This document shows positions 1 through 7,162 of a DNA stretch of 11,306 nt, piece by piece (the first letter of the stretch is position 1; each line of letters starts with the position of its first letter). Location of the stretch: positions 1-11,306 of the forward strand of contig CATPBV010000104.1 in the NCBI GenBank assembly GCA_955652345.1. The letters are read 5' to 3'. A program made the position numbers and the translations under genes. Below the pieces are notes generated by a model. It was not told the origin of the DNA, searched no databases, and was given only the letters and a program-made list of their open reading frames with translations. This DNA comes from an uncultured Solirubrobacteraceae bacterium (lineage in GTDB: Bacteria; Actinomycetota; Thermoleophilia; Solirubrobacterales; Solirubrobacteraceae).

Positions 1-722
1 ATCAGCCGCTGCTGCAGCTCCGCCTCGAGCGCCAGTGTCTGCTCCGGGGGCCCGCTCCAGCCGCTGTCGAACAGCCGCTTCGCCGCGCGCACCGCGTCGG
101 GCGAGCGGACGGCGATCTCGGCCGCGAGCTCGCGCGCGGCGCCGAGGGGGTCCTCTGACAGATGCGTGACCAGCCCGAGCTCCGCGGCCTCCGCACCTGA
201 CATGACCCTTCCTGTGTAGGTCAGCTCCTTGGCGACGTCGGCCCCCACCAGCCGCGGCAGCGTCCGGGTGATCGACATGTCTGGGATCAGCCCGTACCTG
301 GACTCCATCACCGAGAGGCGCGCGTCAGGGGTCGCGAAGCGGATATCGGCGGCCAGCGCGATCTGGAGCCCGCCGCCCAGACAGGCGCCGTGAATCGCGG
401 CGAGCACCGGAACCGGTAGCTGGATCCAGTCGTAGGCCGCGCGCTGGAAGCGGTTGGGCACTTCCCCGCGCAGCGGCTCGACGACCGCGTCGAGGCCACG
501 CGCGTCGGCCATCACGCTCCCGAAGTCGAGACCCGAGCAGAAGCTCGGTCCTTCGCCGTGCAGCACCACCGCGCGCACGCTCGGCTCCGCAGCAAGTCCC
601 TCCGCGGCGGCGACGATCCCGTCGAACATCGCGAGATCGAGCGCGTTGTGTTTCTCGGGCCGCGACAGCGTGACAACCGCGATGTGGTCCTCGATCCCGA
701 CCTTGACGCGCTGCTCGCTCAT
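1..722 (-). CDS. Crotonase/enoyl-CoA hydratase-family protein (3' end outside window)
   Basis: A member of the crotonase superfamily, which acts on acyl-CoA thioesters in the cytoplasm (hydration, isomerisation or hydrolysis). About 240 residues are visible, reading from the ATG at 722-720 (MSEQRVKVGIEDHIAVVTLS). Family proteins run about 260-270 residues, so roughly the last 25 are missing. Family signatures are VTLSRPEKHNAL (res. 18-28), the first oxyanion-hole loop FCSGLDFGS (61-69), and HGACLGGGLQIALAADIRFA (111-130), followed by MESRYGLIPDMS (139-150). Compared with mammalian dienoyl-CoA isomerase ECH1, the catalytic Glu (E140) and second Asp (D148) are present, but the first Asp of its GGGVD motif is Gln here (Q120). 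The FCSGLDF loop is typical of loosely annotated actinobacterial crotonases, so hydratase versus isomerase cannot be settled. An in-frame GTG at 743 would add seven residues; neither start has a clear ribosome binding site. It is transcribed divergently from the MurF-like gene. Confidence 0.9.
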   Translation of the reverse strand, partial: MSEQRVKVGIEDHIAVVTLSRPEKHNALDLAMFDGIVAAAEGLAAEPSVRAVVLHGEGPSFCSGLDFGSVMADARGLDAVVEPLRGEVPNRFQRAAYDWIQLPVPVLAAIHGACLGGGLQIALAADIRFATPDARLSVMESRYGLIPDMSITRTLPRLVGADVAKELTYTGRVMSGAEAAELGLVTHLSEDPLGAARELAAEIAVRSPDAVRAAKRLFDSGWSGPPEQTLALEAELQQRL

Positions 723-822
723 CGACGCGCGCAGCGTATCCACTGGCCGCCCATCCGCGGCATCCGCCAGTCGCGCATCGCGCGGTCCGGACCCGCGGTT
801 GTGGCCGATACGTACTCGGATC
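723..822. promoter_or_regulatory. Short divergent intergenic region
   Basis: About 100 bp separate the ATG of the crotonase gene from the preferred GTG start of the MurF-like gene. By layout it must hold the promoters of both, unless the MurF-like start lies elsewhere. I found no convincing -35/-10 pair, no strong ribosome binding site and no clear palindrome; the sequence is as GC-rich as the coding DNA around it. This call rests on position alone. Confidence 0.25.
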
Positions 823-2130
823 GTGACGCTCACTTCGGCCGCCGACGGCCTGGACTCTTCGAAGCCGGTGCGCTTGCTCGCGGCTGCACTGGTCGACCTA
901 GAGGCCGACTTCGACGAGCTGCTGTCTCTCTGCGGCGGAGCGGTGCAAGCGCTGGCGGCGCTCGGCGCCGAGCTTGCAGTCGCATGCCCACAGCAGCCCA
1001 CCCAGGCACAGCTGGCCAATCAGATCGCCGAAGCCAGTCGCCGGTACCGGACGACATCAGATCGCCTGCGATGGCTGCGCCAGGATGCCGCCGGTCGCGC
1101 CCCCTCGGCCGGGCTGGTGGCGCCGCAGATCAGGACTGCGGCCGCGCCGGCCAGCTACAACAACGAGCTCGGCGTCCCCCTCACCCTCTCACAACTCGAG
1201 CCCGACACCGCCGTCTGCCTCTGCGAGCTCGGGACCGGCGCGCCCGGTGAGCTCGCGTCGCTCTGCAGGATCGCCCAGCCGGGCGTCGGGGTGATCACGG
1301 CGATCGGGCCCGAGCACCTCGAGTTCTTCCGCACGGTGCAGGAAGTAGCCGCGGAGGAGGTTGCCTTGATTCGCGCGCTGCCAGCCGGCGCTCCGCTGAT
1401 CCTCCCCCAGGACGCGCAGCTGCTCGAGGGACACCGGCGCAGCGACCTCGACGAGTGGCGGTTTGGCCTCAGCCCCGAGGCGGATGTTCAGGTGCTCGAT
1501 TGGCATCCCCGCGAACGGAGCGCCGACGTCGTGGTGTCAGCCCGTGGGGAGCGGGTCACATTCAGGACCAGTCTCCGGCTGTCCCACCATCGGCTCGGGC
1601 TGGCGGCAGCGATCGCCGCCTACGCCGCGCTGGGATTGCCGCTGCACCGCATCGGCTCGATGGCGGCGGCGATAGAGCTCTCGCCGTGCCGCGTCCAGGA
1701 GCAAGAGCTCCCGAACGGTGGTGTGCTGATCAACGACGCCTATAACGCCAACCCCGTGTCGATGGCGATGGCGCTCGAGGCGGTCGCCGCCCGTCGCGGC
1801 GGCGGCCGGGCGATCGTGGTGCTTGGCGAGATGGCCGAGCTCGGGCCGGACGCGCCGAACTGGCACGCCGAGGCCGCTCGCCATGCCACCCAGCTGGGGA
1901 TCGACGTGCTACTCGCCGTGGGCGACGCGGCCCGCCGCTACCTCGAGGGTGCGACCGCCCCGCTCGAGTGTTGCTGGCTACCTGACACGACCGCCGCCGC
2001 AGAGATGCTCACCCGAATCGTGCGCCCCGGAGACGTCGTGCTCTTGAAAGGCTCTCGGGCTGCGTGTCTCGAGCGTGTCGCCGAGGCGATCACACGCGAC
2101 CGTCGAGCACGACCGCGTCGCGGACGCTGA
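823..2130 (+). CDS. MurF-like Mur ligase homologue lacking the P-loop (probable pseudoenzyme)
   Basis: 435 residues from GTG at 823. From about residue 98 it aligns by eye with the middle and C-terminal domains of MurF (UDP-MurNAc-tripeptide:D-Ala-D-Ala ligase): SYNNELGVPLTL (111-122), CELGTGAPGEL (134-144), GVITAIGPEHLE (155-166), INDAYNANPVSM (303-314), VLGEMAELG (333-341) and VLLKGSR (406-412). True MurF enzymes have an ATP-binding GxxGKT/S loop just before the SYNNE-type motif. No such motif occurs in this or either other plus-strand frame upstream. The Lys that is carbamylated in Mur ligases appears as Glu (E179), and the Asn of the ITN-G-HLE motif is Ala (A160). Residues 1-95 are unlike the usual MurF N-terminal domain and look helical (Leu/Ala/Glu-rich, then Gln-rich). 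Ligase activity is therefore unlikely; a substrate-binding or structural role, or early decay of a paralogue, are alternatives. The reading frame is intact. TTG 799 and GTG 868 are other possible starts. The Arg-rich tail overlaps the convergent MOSC gene. Confidence 0.75.
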   Translation: MTLTSAADGLDSSKPVRLLAAALVDLEADFDELLSLCGGAVQALAALGAELAVACPQQPTQAQLANQIAEASRRYRTTSDRLRWLRQDAAGRAPSAGLVAPQIRTAAAPASYNNELGVPLTLSQLEPDTAVCLCELGTGAPGELASLCRIAQPGVGVITAIGPEHLEFFRTVQEVAAEEVALIRALPAGAPLILPQDAQLLEGHRRSDLDEWRFGLSPEADVQVLDWHPRERSADVVVSARGERVTFRTSLRLSHHRLGLAAAIAAYAALGLPLHRIGSMAAAIELSPCRVQEQELPNGGVLINDAYNANPVSMAMALEAVAARRGGGRAIVVLGEMAELGPDAPNWHAEAARHATQLGIDVLLAVGDAARRYLEGATAPLECCWLPDTTAAAEMLTRIVRPGDVVLLKGSRAACLERVAEAITRDRRARPRRGR

Positions 2131-2875
2131 TCGACCCAGGCTCCCGCACCTCGCCGTAGACGCCGAACGGCAGCGGCTCGGTGGTGCCGAGCCCGCTCCG
2201 ATACGCGCCGAGCAGGTCGAGCGTGGGCAGGTCCACCATGCCGGTCTCTGGATCCCTGCTCGTGATCAGGCAGCGGCCGACGTGGCCTTTGAATGCCACG
2301 AGCGCTGATCCAATCCGGACCGCGCTCCCGACCCAGCCATCTTCGGCATGCGGATCCACGCCGTCGATCTCGATCAGCATCCTGAAGCGCCGGCCGTCGA
2401 CCTCGGATCGGCCGGCTTGCTGAGCCAGCCGCGCGAGCGACGCGCGCGAGATCAGCGAGACGGGGCCGTCAGCTGCCCGGTCGACTGCGCCGCACGCGCG
2501 ATCTGATTCCACGAGGCGAAGCGGCTGGCCTGCCAGGTCGCTGATCGCGTCGGACCACGGGCCCTGTACCAGCGGGACTTGCACCGGGGTCTTGTGGAAC
2601 TGAGCATCGATCGGCTCGCCCAGCCGCACCCGGTCACTGACGACGCGCCCGTCGGGAAACGTCAGGCTCAGAGTGCGCTCGTCCTCGGAGTAGTCGGCGA
2701 CGATTGTCTGGAGCGCCCCGATCCGCTTCGAGTTGACCATCCGCCCGCGTTCGTCGACCACGAAGAACCGGCGGTTCTCGCGCACGCCCTCACGCTCGAG
2801 CTGGATGCGCGGCACCTGGTGCAGGCGCGTGGCCTTGACCGGGGTGATCGCGAGACCGGAGACGACGACGCTCAC
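2090..2875 (-). CDS. MOSC-domain protein (YcbX/mARC type)
   Basis: 261 residues from GTG at 2875-2873. The N-terminal beta-barrel domain (MOSC_N) is recognisable from GLAITPVKATRL (res. 7-18) and GVRENRRFFVVDERGRMVNSKR (30-51, in two parts GVRENRRFFVV and NSKR). The MOSC domain follows, with DGPVSLISRASLARL (136-150), GRRFRMLIEIDG (161-172) and GRCLITSRDPETG (200-212). Cys202 aligns with the cysteine that binds molybdenum in mARC/YcbX proteins. Those family members reduce N-hydroxylated compounds with electrons from a partner; whether this one does is inference. The start codon overlaps the stop of the upstream ABC gene as GTGA (2872-2875), so translation is probably coupled. A longer in-frame reading back to 2914 would lie inside the ABC gene and is less likely. 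The usual RFRPN motif is RFRML here, and the Gx-DR motif reads EN-R. The gene ends inside the tail of the convergent MurF-like gene. Confidence 0.9.
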   Translation of the reverse strand: MSVVVSGLAITPVKATRLHQVPRIQLEREGVRENRRFFVVDERGRMVNSKRIGALQTIVADYSEDERTLSLTFPDGRVVSDRVRLGEPIDAQFHKTPVQVPLVQGPWSDAISDLAGQPLRLVESDRACGAVDRAADGPVSLISRASLARLAQQAGRSEVDGRRFRMLIEIDGVDPHAEDGWVGSAVRIGSALVAFKGHVGRCLITSRDPETGMVDLPTLDLLGAYRSGLGTTEPLPFGVYGEVREPGSISVRDAVVLDGRV

Positions 2876-4659
2876 GCCGCCGCCTGCTCGGCCCAATCGC
2901 GATACAGCTCCCAATAACGGCCGCGCGCTGCGAGAAGCTCGTCGTGCGTGCCCTGCTCGACGACTCGCCCGTGCTCGAGCACGATGATCCGCCCCGCATT
3001 GCGGATCGTCGACAGCCGGTGAGCGATCACGATCGCGGTGCGACCGGCTACGAGCCGCCGCATGCCGCGCTCGATCAGGCTTTCGGTGTGAACGTCTACG
3101 TTCGAGGTCGCCTCGTCCAGAACGAGGATCCGCGGATCGGCGACGAGCGCCCGAGCGAACGCGATCAGTTGTCGCTGGCCGGCGGACATCTGCACGCCGC
3201 GCTCCCCGACCTGCGTGTCGTAGCCGTGCTCGAGCTGGGCAATGAACGTATCCGCGCCGACCGCCCGGGCGCCGGCCGCGATCTCGGCATCAGATGCGTC
3301 AGGCCGGCCGAATGCGATGTTCTCCCGAATGGTCCCGCTGAACAGGAATCCCTCCTGCGGGACGATCCCCATCTGCGAGCGCAGCGACAACGCGGTCACG
3401 TCACGCAGGTCGTGGGCGTCGACGAGTATCCGTCCCTCGGTCGGGTCGTAGAAGCGCGCCACGAGCTTGGCGAGCGTCGATTTGCCCGCACCAGTTGCAC
3501 CGACCAGCGCGACGGTCTGGCCCGGAGGGATCGTTAGGTCGATGTCTGAGAGTGCCCACTCGCCGTCGGCGGATCCGTACCGGAAGGAGACATTCTCGAA
3601 TCGGACCTCACCGCGCACCGGCGGCAGAGCGATCGCGCCCGCTGCGTCGGTCAGCTCGGGCTGCTCGTCGAGCAGCTGGAAGATCTTGTCGAGGGCCGCC
3701 ATCCCGGACTGGTAGGTCGTGTACAGCTGAGAGAGCTGCTGGATCGGGTCGAAGAAGTTGTTGAGCGCGGCGATGAACGCGAACACGACGCCGGTTGAGG
3801 TGTGGCCGTTGATGACCTCGAGCCCACCGATCACGAGGATCTCGACCGTGACGAGCGCTGAGACGAGCTCGACGGCGGGGAAGTAGGCCGCGTTGAGGTA
3901 GACGGTGGTCATGTTTGCGGCGCGGTTCTCATCGTTGAGCTCTCCGAAGCGGGCGATGTGGCGGGCCTCCTGCCCGAACGCCCGCACCACGCGGATGCCT
4001 GACAGGGTCTCCTGCAGGTAGCCCGTGATCCCTGCGATCTTCTCCCGGGTCAGGCGGTAAGCGTCGGCTGACGCGATCCGGAAGGCGAGCCCGCCGGCTG
4101 CCAGCAGGGGGAGCGCCAGGAACGTGAGGAGAGCCAGATGTGCATCGAGGACGAACAGAATCACCACGACGCCGATCAACGTCAGCCCTGACTGGATCAG
4201 CGTCGCCATGCCATCGGATATCAGCTGGTCCAGCGCCTCGATGTCATTGGTGAGCCGAGAGACGATGACCCCGGCCCGGTTGCGCGAGTAGAACCCGATC
4301 GACAGCCGCTGCAGGTGGGCGAACAGCTGAAGACGCAGATCCTGGAGCGCCCGCTGCCCGACCCACCCGACGAGATAGGTCTGCGCGTATGAGGCGACTG
4401 CGTACAGCACCGCCGAGAGCAGGAACGCGGCCACGACCAGGTCAAGCGCGCCCACATCGTGGTGCTGGATCCCGTTGTCGATCGCCAGCTTGGCCAGCGG
4501 GGCAGGCGCCAACGAGGTTGCAGTGGCGGTCACCAGCGATATGAACATCGCGACGACGCGCAGCTTGTAGGGGCGCAGCAGCTGGGCCAGGCCGCGGAGC
4601 TTGCGGCCCCGACCGCCTGTCTCCTGCAAGCGGCGGCGAACGTCTCCGAGGATGCTCAC
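2872..4659 (-). CDS. ABC exporter half-transporter, subunit B (catalytic Glu intact, deviant signature)
   Basis: 595 residues from GTG at 4659-4657: an ABC transmembrane domain (about res. 35-320, roughly six hydrophobic segments) fused to a nucleotide-binding domain (about 348-590). This is the MsbA/multidrug half-exporter layout, acting in the cytoplasmic membrane. Walker A is GATGAGKS (387-394), the Q-loop is IVPQEGFLF with Gln435, Walker B ends LVLDE with catalytic Glu516, and the switch histidine is His547 (IVIAHRLSTI). The signature motif is unusual: MSAGQ (491-495) instead of LSGGQ. Its start overlaps the stop of the upstream half-transporter by GTGA (4656-4659), and its own stop overlaps the MOSC start. 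In heterodimeric exporters one ATP site is degenerate, and this subunit should supply the deviant signature facing the deviant Walker B of its partner. The substrate cannot be read from the sequence. Confidence 0.95.
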   Translation of the reverse strand: MSILGDVRRRLQETGGRGRKLRGLAQLLRPYKLRVVAMFISLVTATATSLAPAPLAKLAIDNGIQHHDVGALDLVVAAFLLSAVLYAVASYAQTYLVGWVGQRALQDLRLQLFAHLQRLSIGFYSRNRAGVIVSRLTNDIEALDQLISDGMATLIQSGLTLIGVVVILFVLDAHLALLTFLALPLLAAGGLAFRIASADAYRLTREKIAGITGYLQETLSGIRVVRAFGQEARHIARFGELNDENRAANMTTVYLNAAYFPAVELVSALVTVEILVIGGLEVINGHTSTGVVFAFIAALNNFFDPIQQLSQLYTTYQSGMAALDKIFQLLDEQPELTDAAGAIALPPVRGEVRFENVSFRYGSADGEWALSDIDLTIPPGQTVALVGATGAGKSTLAKLVARFYDPTEGRILVDAHDLRDVTALSLRSQMGIVPQEGFLFSGTIRENIAFGRPDASDAEIAAGARAVGADTFIAQLEHGYDTQVGERGVQMSAGQRQLIAFARALVADPRILVLDEATSNVDVHTESLIERGMRRLVAGRTAIVIAHRLSTIRNAGRIIVLEHGRVVEQGTHDELLAARGRYWELYRDWAEQAAA

Positions 4660-6419
4660 AGTCCCACCGCCTCCGGCTCCTTCTGCGTGATGAAGACCTG
4701 GTCGGGCATGCCCTTCTGAACGATTTCGCGGTACAGATCCGAGCGATCGAGCAGCTCGTCATGGCTTCCACGCGCGACGATACGGCCGCCTTCGAGGACG
4801 ACGATCTCGTCCGCCAGCGCGATCGTGGACAGGCGATGGGCGATCACGAATGTCGTGCGCCCCTGCATCACCTCACGCAGCGCGAGCTTGATCGACTGCT
4901 CGGTGGAGGCGTCCACAGATGAGGTCGCGTCATCGAGGATCAGGACCCGCGGGTCGGCAAGGACGGCGCGAGCGATCGAGATCCGCTGGCGCTGGCCGCC
5001 GGACAGGGTCAGGCCGCGCTCCCCGACGAGCGTGTCGTAGCCCTTCGGCAGGTCCTGGATGAAGCCGTCGGCCTGGGCCGCACTGGCCGCACGCTCAACC
5101 TCCTCGCGGCTGGCCTCTGGGCGGGCGTAGGCAATGTTCTCGTGAACCGTCGCGGAGAAAAGAAATGGATCGTCGTTGACGATCGCGACGGCTCGCCTCA
5201 GGCTGCCGAGCTGCACCGAGCGCACATCTGCCCCGTCGATGCTGACGCTTCCCGTGCTGACGTCGTACAGGCGCGGAATCAGGGATGCCAGCGCGGTCTT
5301 CCCAGAGCCCATGGCGCCCACAAGCGCGACGGTCTGACCCGCGCGGACATCGAGGTCGATGTCGCTCAGCGCCGGGCGGTGGACACCTTCGAAGGTCAGC
5401 CCCGCGCCGCGGAAGCTGACCTCGCCGCGGCCTGCCGGCAGTGGCGGGGCTTCGGGCGGAACTACCATCGCCGGAGCTCGGTCGAGGATCTGGAAGATCC
5501 GTGCGCCCGAGGCTGTCGCACGCTGGGCCGCGCTGAGCATGTAGCCGAGCGTGCGCATCGGGGAGATCAGCATCAGCAGATACGCATAGAAGGCGGTGAA
5601 CTGGCCGAGGGTGATCGTGCCGTTGATGACGTCTCTACCGCCGATGAGCAGCACCAGCGCAAGCCCCAGGTTCGGCAGGAACGAAATCAAGGGCGTGTAG
5701 CGGGCCTGGATCCTGATGGCGTATATCGATTGCGAGAAGACGCGCGCGATCGAATTGCCGAACCTGGCGAGCTGGGTCTCCTCTTGCGCGAACGCCTTGA
5801 CCACCCGGATCCCGGAGATGCCCTCCTCGGCATCGGCGGTCAACTCGGCGATCCGCTGCTGGACCTCTTGCAGCGCCGGCCGGGAACGCCGGCCGTACCG
5901 GTTGGCGATCAGCACGACGAACGGCACTGGTGCGAGCGACAGCGCAGCGAGCGTCGGCTGCAGGGCGAACATCGCGACCGCCGCCAGCAGGATCGACAGT
6001 GCGGACTGGGCAATGAACACCAGCCCGTAGCCAAGGAAGAAGCGCACCGACTGTAGATCGACGGTGACGCGCGACATCAGCTGGCCGGTCTGCTGACGAT
6101 CGAAGAACGAGAGCTCGAGCCGCTGGAGATGCCCGTAAAGGCGATTGCGGAGGTCCACCTCGACGCCCAGCGACACCTTCCCCGCCACGAGTCGCCGAAC
6201 CACGCTGAATGCCAGCCGTCCCAAGCCTGCGGCGACGATCGCGATTGCCCACATGGTCAGGGCATGGCGATGGTGCGAGCGGACCGCGTCGATCGCGCGT
6301 CCCGTCAGGTAGGGGATCAGCACCGTCGCGGCGATCGCGCCGAACGCAAGCACGAACGACCACGCAACGCCCCGCCTGTAGGGCGCTAGAAAGCCAAGAA
6401 GTCGTCGGAACGTAGTCAC
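4656..6419 (-). CDS. ABC exporter half-transporter, subunit A (degenerate ATP site)
   Basis: 587 residues from GTG at 6419-6417; first gene of the minus-strand operon. A transmembrane domain (about res. 15-300) is followed by a nucleotide-binding domain (about 331-570). Walker A is GAMGSGKT (368-375) and the signature is the canonical LSGGQ (472-476). The switch histidine is His528. Two key residues deviate: the Q-loop reads IVNDDPFLF, so Asp416 stands where Gln is usual, and Walker B reads LILDDATSS, so Asp497 replaces the catalytic Glu. Glu-to-Asp in Walker B is the known mark of the non-hydrolysing site in heterodimeric exporters such as TM287/288. It pairs with the next gene, whose signature is deviant. 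No strong ribosome binding site precedes the GTG; a -10-like TATACT lies at 6466-6461 on this strand. Confidence 0.95.
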   Translation of the reverse strand: MTTFRRLLGFLAPYRRGVAWSFVLAFGAIAATVLIPYLTGRAIDAVRSHHRHALTMWAIAIVAAGLGRLAFSVVRRLVAGKVSLGVEVDLRNRLYGHLQRLELSFFDRQQTGQLMSRVTVDLQSVRFFLGYGLVFIAQSALSILLAAVAMFALQPTLAALSLAPVPFVVLIANRYGRRSRPALQEVQQRIAELTADAEEGISGIRVVKAFAQEETQLARFGNSIARVFSQSIYAIRIQARYTPLISFLPNLGLALVLLIGGRDVINGTITLGQFTAFYAYLLMLISPMRTLGYMLSAAQRATASGARIFQILDRAPAMVVPPEAPPLPAGRGEVSFRGAGLTFEGVHRPALSDIDLDVRAGQTVALVGAMGSGKTALASLIPRLYDVSTGSVSIDGADVRSVQLGSLRRAVAIVNDDPFLFSATVHENIAYARPEASREEVERAASAAQADGFIQDLPKGYDTLVGERGLTLSGGQRQRISIARAVLADPRVLILDDATSSVDASTEQSIKLALREVMQGRTTFVIAHRLSTIALADEIVVLEGGRIVARGSHDELLDRSDLYREIVQKGMPDQVFITQKEPEAVGL

Positions 6420-6472
6420 TTTAGGAAGCCGAGTTACCCCCGAAGGTCGTTACTTCACAAAGTATAGTTAGT
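6420..6472. promoter_or_regulatory. Divergent promoter region between the ABC operon and the aldolase operon
   Basis: This short spacer separates two divergent operons and has a marked AT-rich patch (about 6450-6475) in otherwise GC-rich DNA. The bases agtatagt at 6461-6468 contain TATAGT on the plus strand (6463-6468) and TATACT on the minus strand (6466-6461). These are two overlapping -10-like elements sharing the TATA core. Next to them is a perfect small inverted repeat, TACTT-caca-AAGTA (6451-6464), which could be an operator half or simply chance. No good -35 hexamer is visible for either direction at 16-18 bp spacing. If the plus-strand element is used, transcription would begin near 6475. 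Confidence 0.5.
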
Positions 6473-7162
6473 ATGAGCCGCAGGAGCCGCCACGATTCGT
6501 TACGGTGGCGCGCGTGTGGAGCGATGCTCGAGCGCGAGCGTGAACGAGTCGCCGCGACCGCGCGGCGACTCGCTGCGGAAGGGCTTGTCCGAGGAGGCTC
6601 CGGGAACGTATCGGTCCGCGCCGGCGAGCACGTCGCGATCAGCGCGGCCGGCGCTCTGCTCGGCCGCCTCGCGCCCGAACAGGTCGTGGTCGTGGACCTG
6701 GGTGGAGAGCAGATCGACGGCGATCTCCCCCCGAGCTCCGAGCTCCGCCTGCATCTGGGCGTCTACCGGCGGTTCGGGGCAGCCGCGGTCGCCCATACCC
6801 ACTCCCAGGCGGCGACCGCGCTGTCGTGCGCGCTCTCCGAAGTCCCCGTCGTCCACTACCAGATGCTGTTGCTGGGGGGTGCGATCAGGGTCGCCCCGTA
6901 TGCCACGTTCGGCTCGCCGGCGCTGGCCGAGGCGACGCTTGCGGCGCTCGAGGGGCGTACCGCGGCGCTGATGGCCAACCACGGCGCGATCGTGCATGGG
7001 GCCGACCTCGAGGTCGTCCTCGAGCGCGCGCTGCTGCTCGAGTGGCTGTGCACGCTGTACCTCCGTGCGGCGTCGGTCGGGAGCCCGCGCGTGCTGACCG
7101 AGGAGGAGCAGCTGGCGGTCGTGAGTGCCGGATCGCACCGGGGCTACGGAGCGACCAGGTGA
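6473..7162 (+). CDS. Class II aldolase/adducin-family protein (FucA-like)
   Basis: A zinc-type class II aldolase of the L-fuculose-1-phosphate aldolase fold, soluble and cytoplasmic. The ATG at 6473 gives 229 residues; the ATG at 6524 gives 212 (MLERERERVAATARRL), which matches how family proteins usually begin, so 6524 is a serious alternative. Numbering from 6524, the landmarks are LVRGGSGNVSVR (21-32), PSSELRLH with Glu73 (general acid/base in FucA), AHTHSQ with His91 and His93, and ANHGAIVHG with His153. The spacing follows FucA's Glu73/His92/His94/His155 almost exactly, so the metal site and catalytic Glu look intact. Family members cleave or form C-C bonds of phosphorylated or free hydroxy-aldehydes, and some act as decarboxylases or dehydratases; the substrate here is unknown. 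The stop overlaps the next start as GTGA (7159-7162). The GGAG at 6518-6521 is too close to 6524 (2 nt) to be a standard ribosome binding site. Confidence 0.9.
   Translation: MSRRSRHDSLRWRACGAMLERERERVAATARRLAAEGLVRGGSGNVSVRAGEHVAISAAGALLGRLAPEQVVVVDLGGEQIDGDLPPSSELRLHLGVYRRFGAAAVAHTHSQAATALSCALSEVPVVHYQMLLLGGAIRVAPYATFGSPALAEATLAALEGRTAALMANHGAIVHGADLEVVLERALLLEWLCTLYLRAASVGSPRVLTEEEQLAVVSAGSHRGYGATR

Noticed and set aside
454..822. Upstream extension of the MurF-like frame back to an ATG at 454
   Set aside because: It lies antisense to the crotonase gene, whose homology is clear, and its Ser/Arg/Ala-rich translation looks like a non-coding frame.
2080..2140. Intrinsic terminator between the convergent genes
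   Set aside because: No GC-rich hairpin followed by a T-run is present on either strand; the region is coding on both.
2876..2914. Longer MOSC start reaching into the ABC gene
   Set aside because: The MOSC_N fold begins just after the GTG at 2875, which forms the same GTGA overlap as the other junctions.
5142..6056. Plus-strand open frame of 304 codons opposite ABC subunit A
   Set aside because: Arg/Asp/Gln-rich shadow of a well supported ABC gene; no recognisable motif. Long antisense frames are common in GC-rich DNA.
6826..7158. Extension of the monoamine oxidase frame upstream into the aldolase gene
   Set aside because: It runs out of frame inside the aldolase. The GTG at 7159 with a Tat signal directly after it is the better start.
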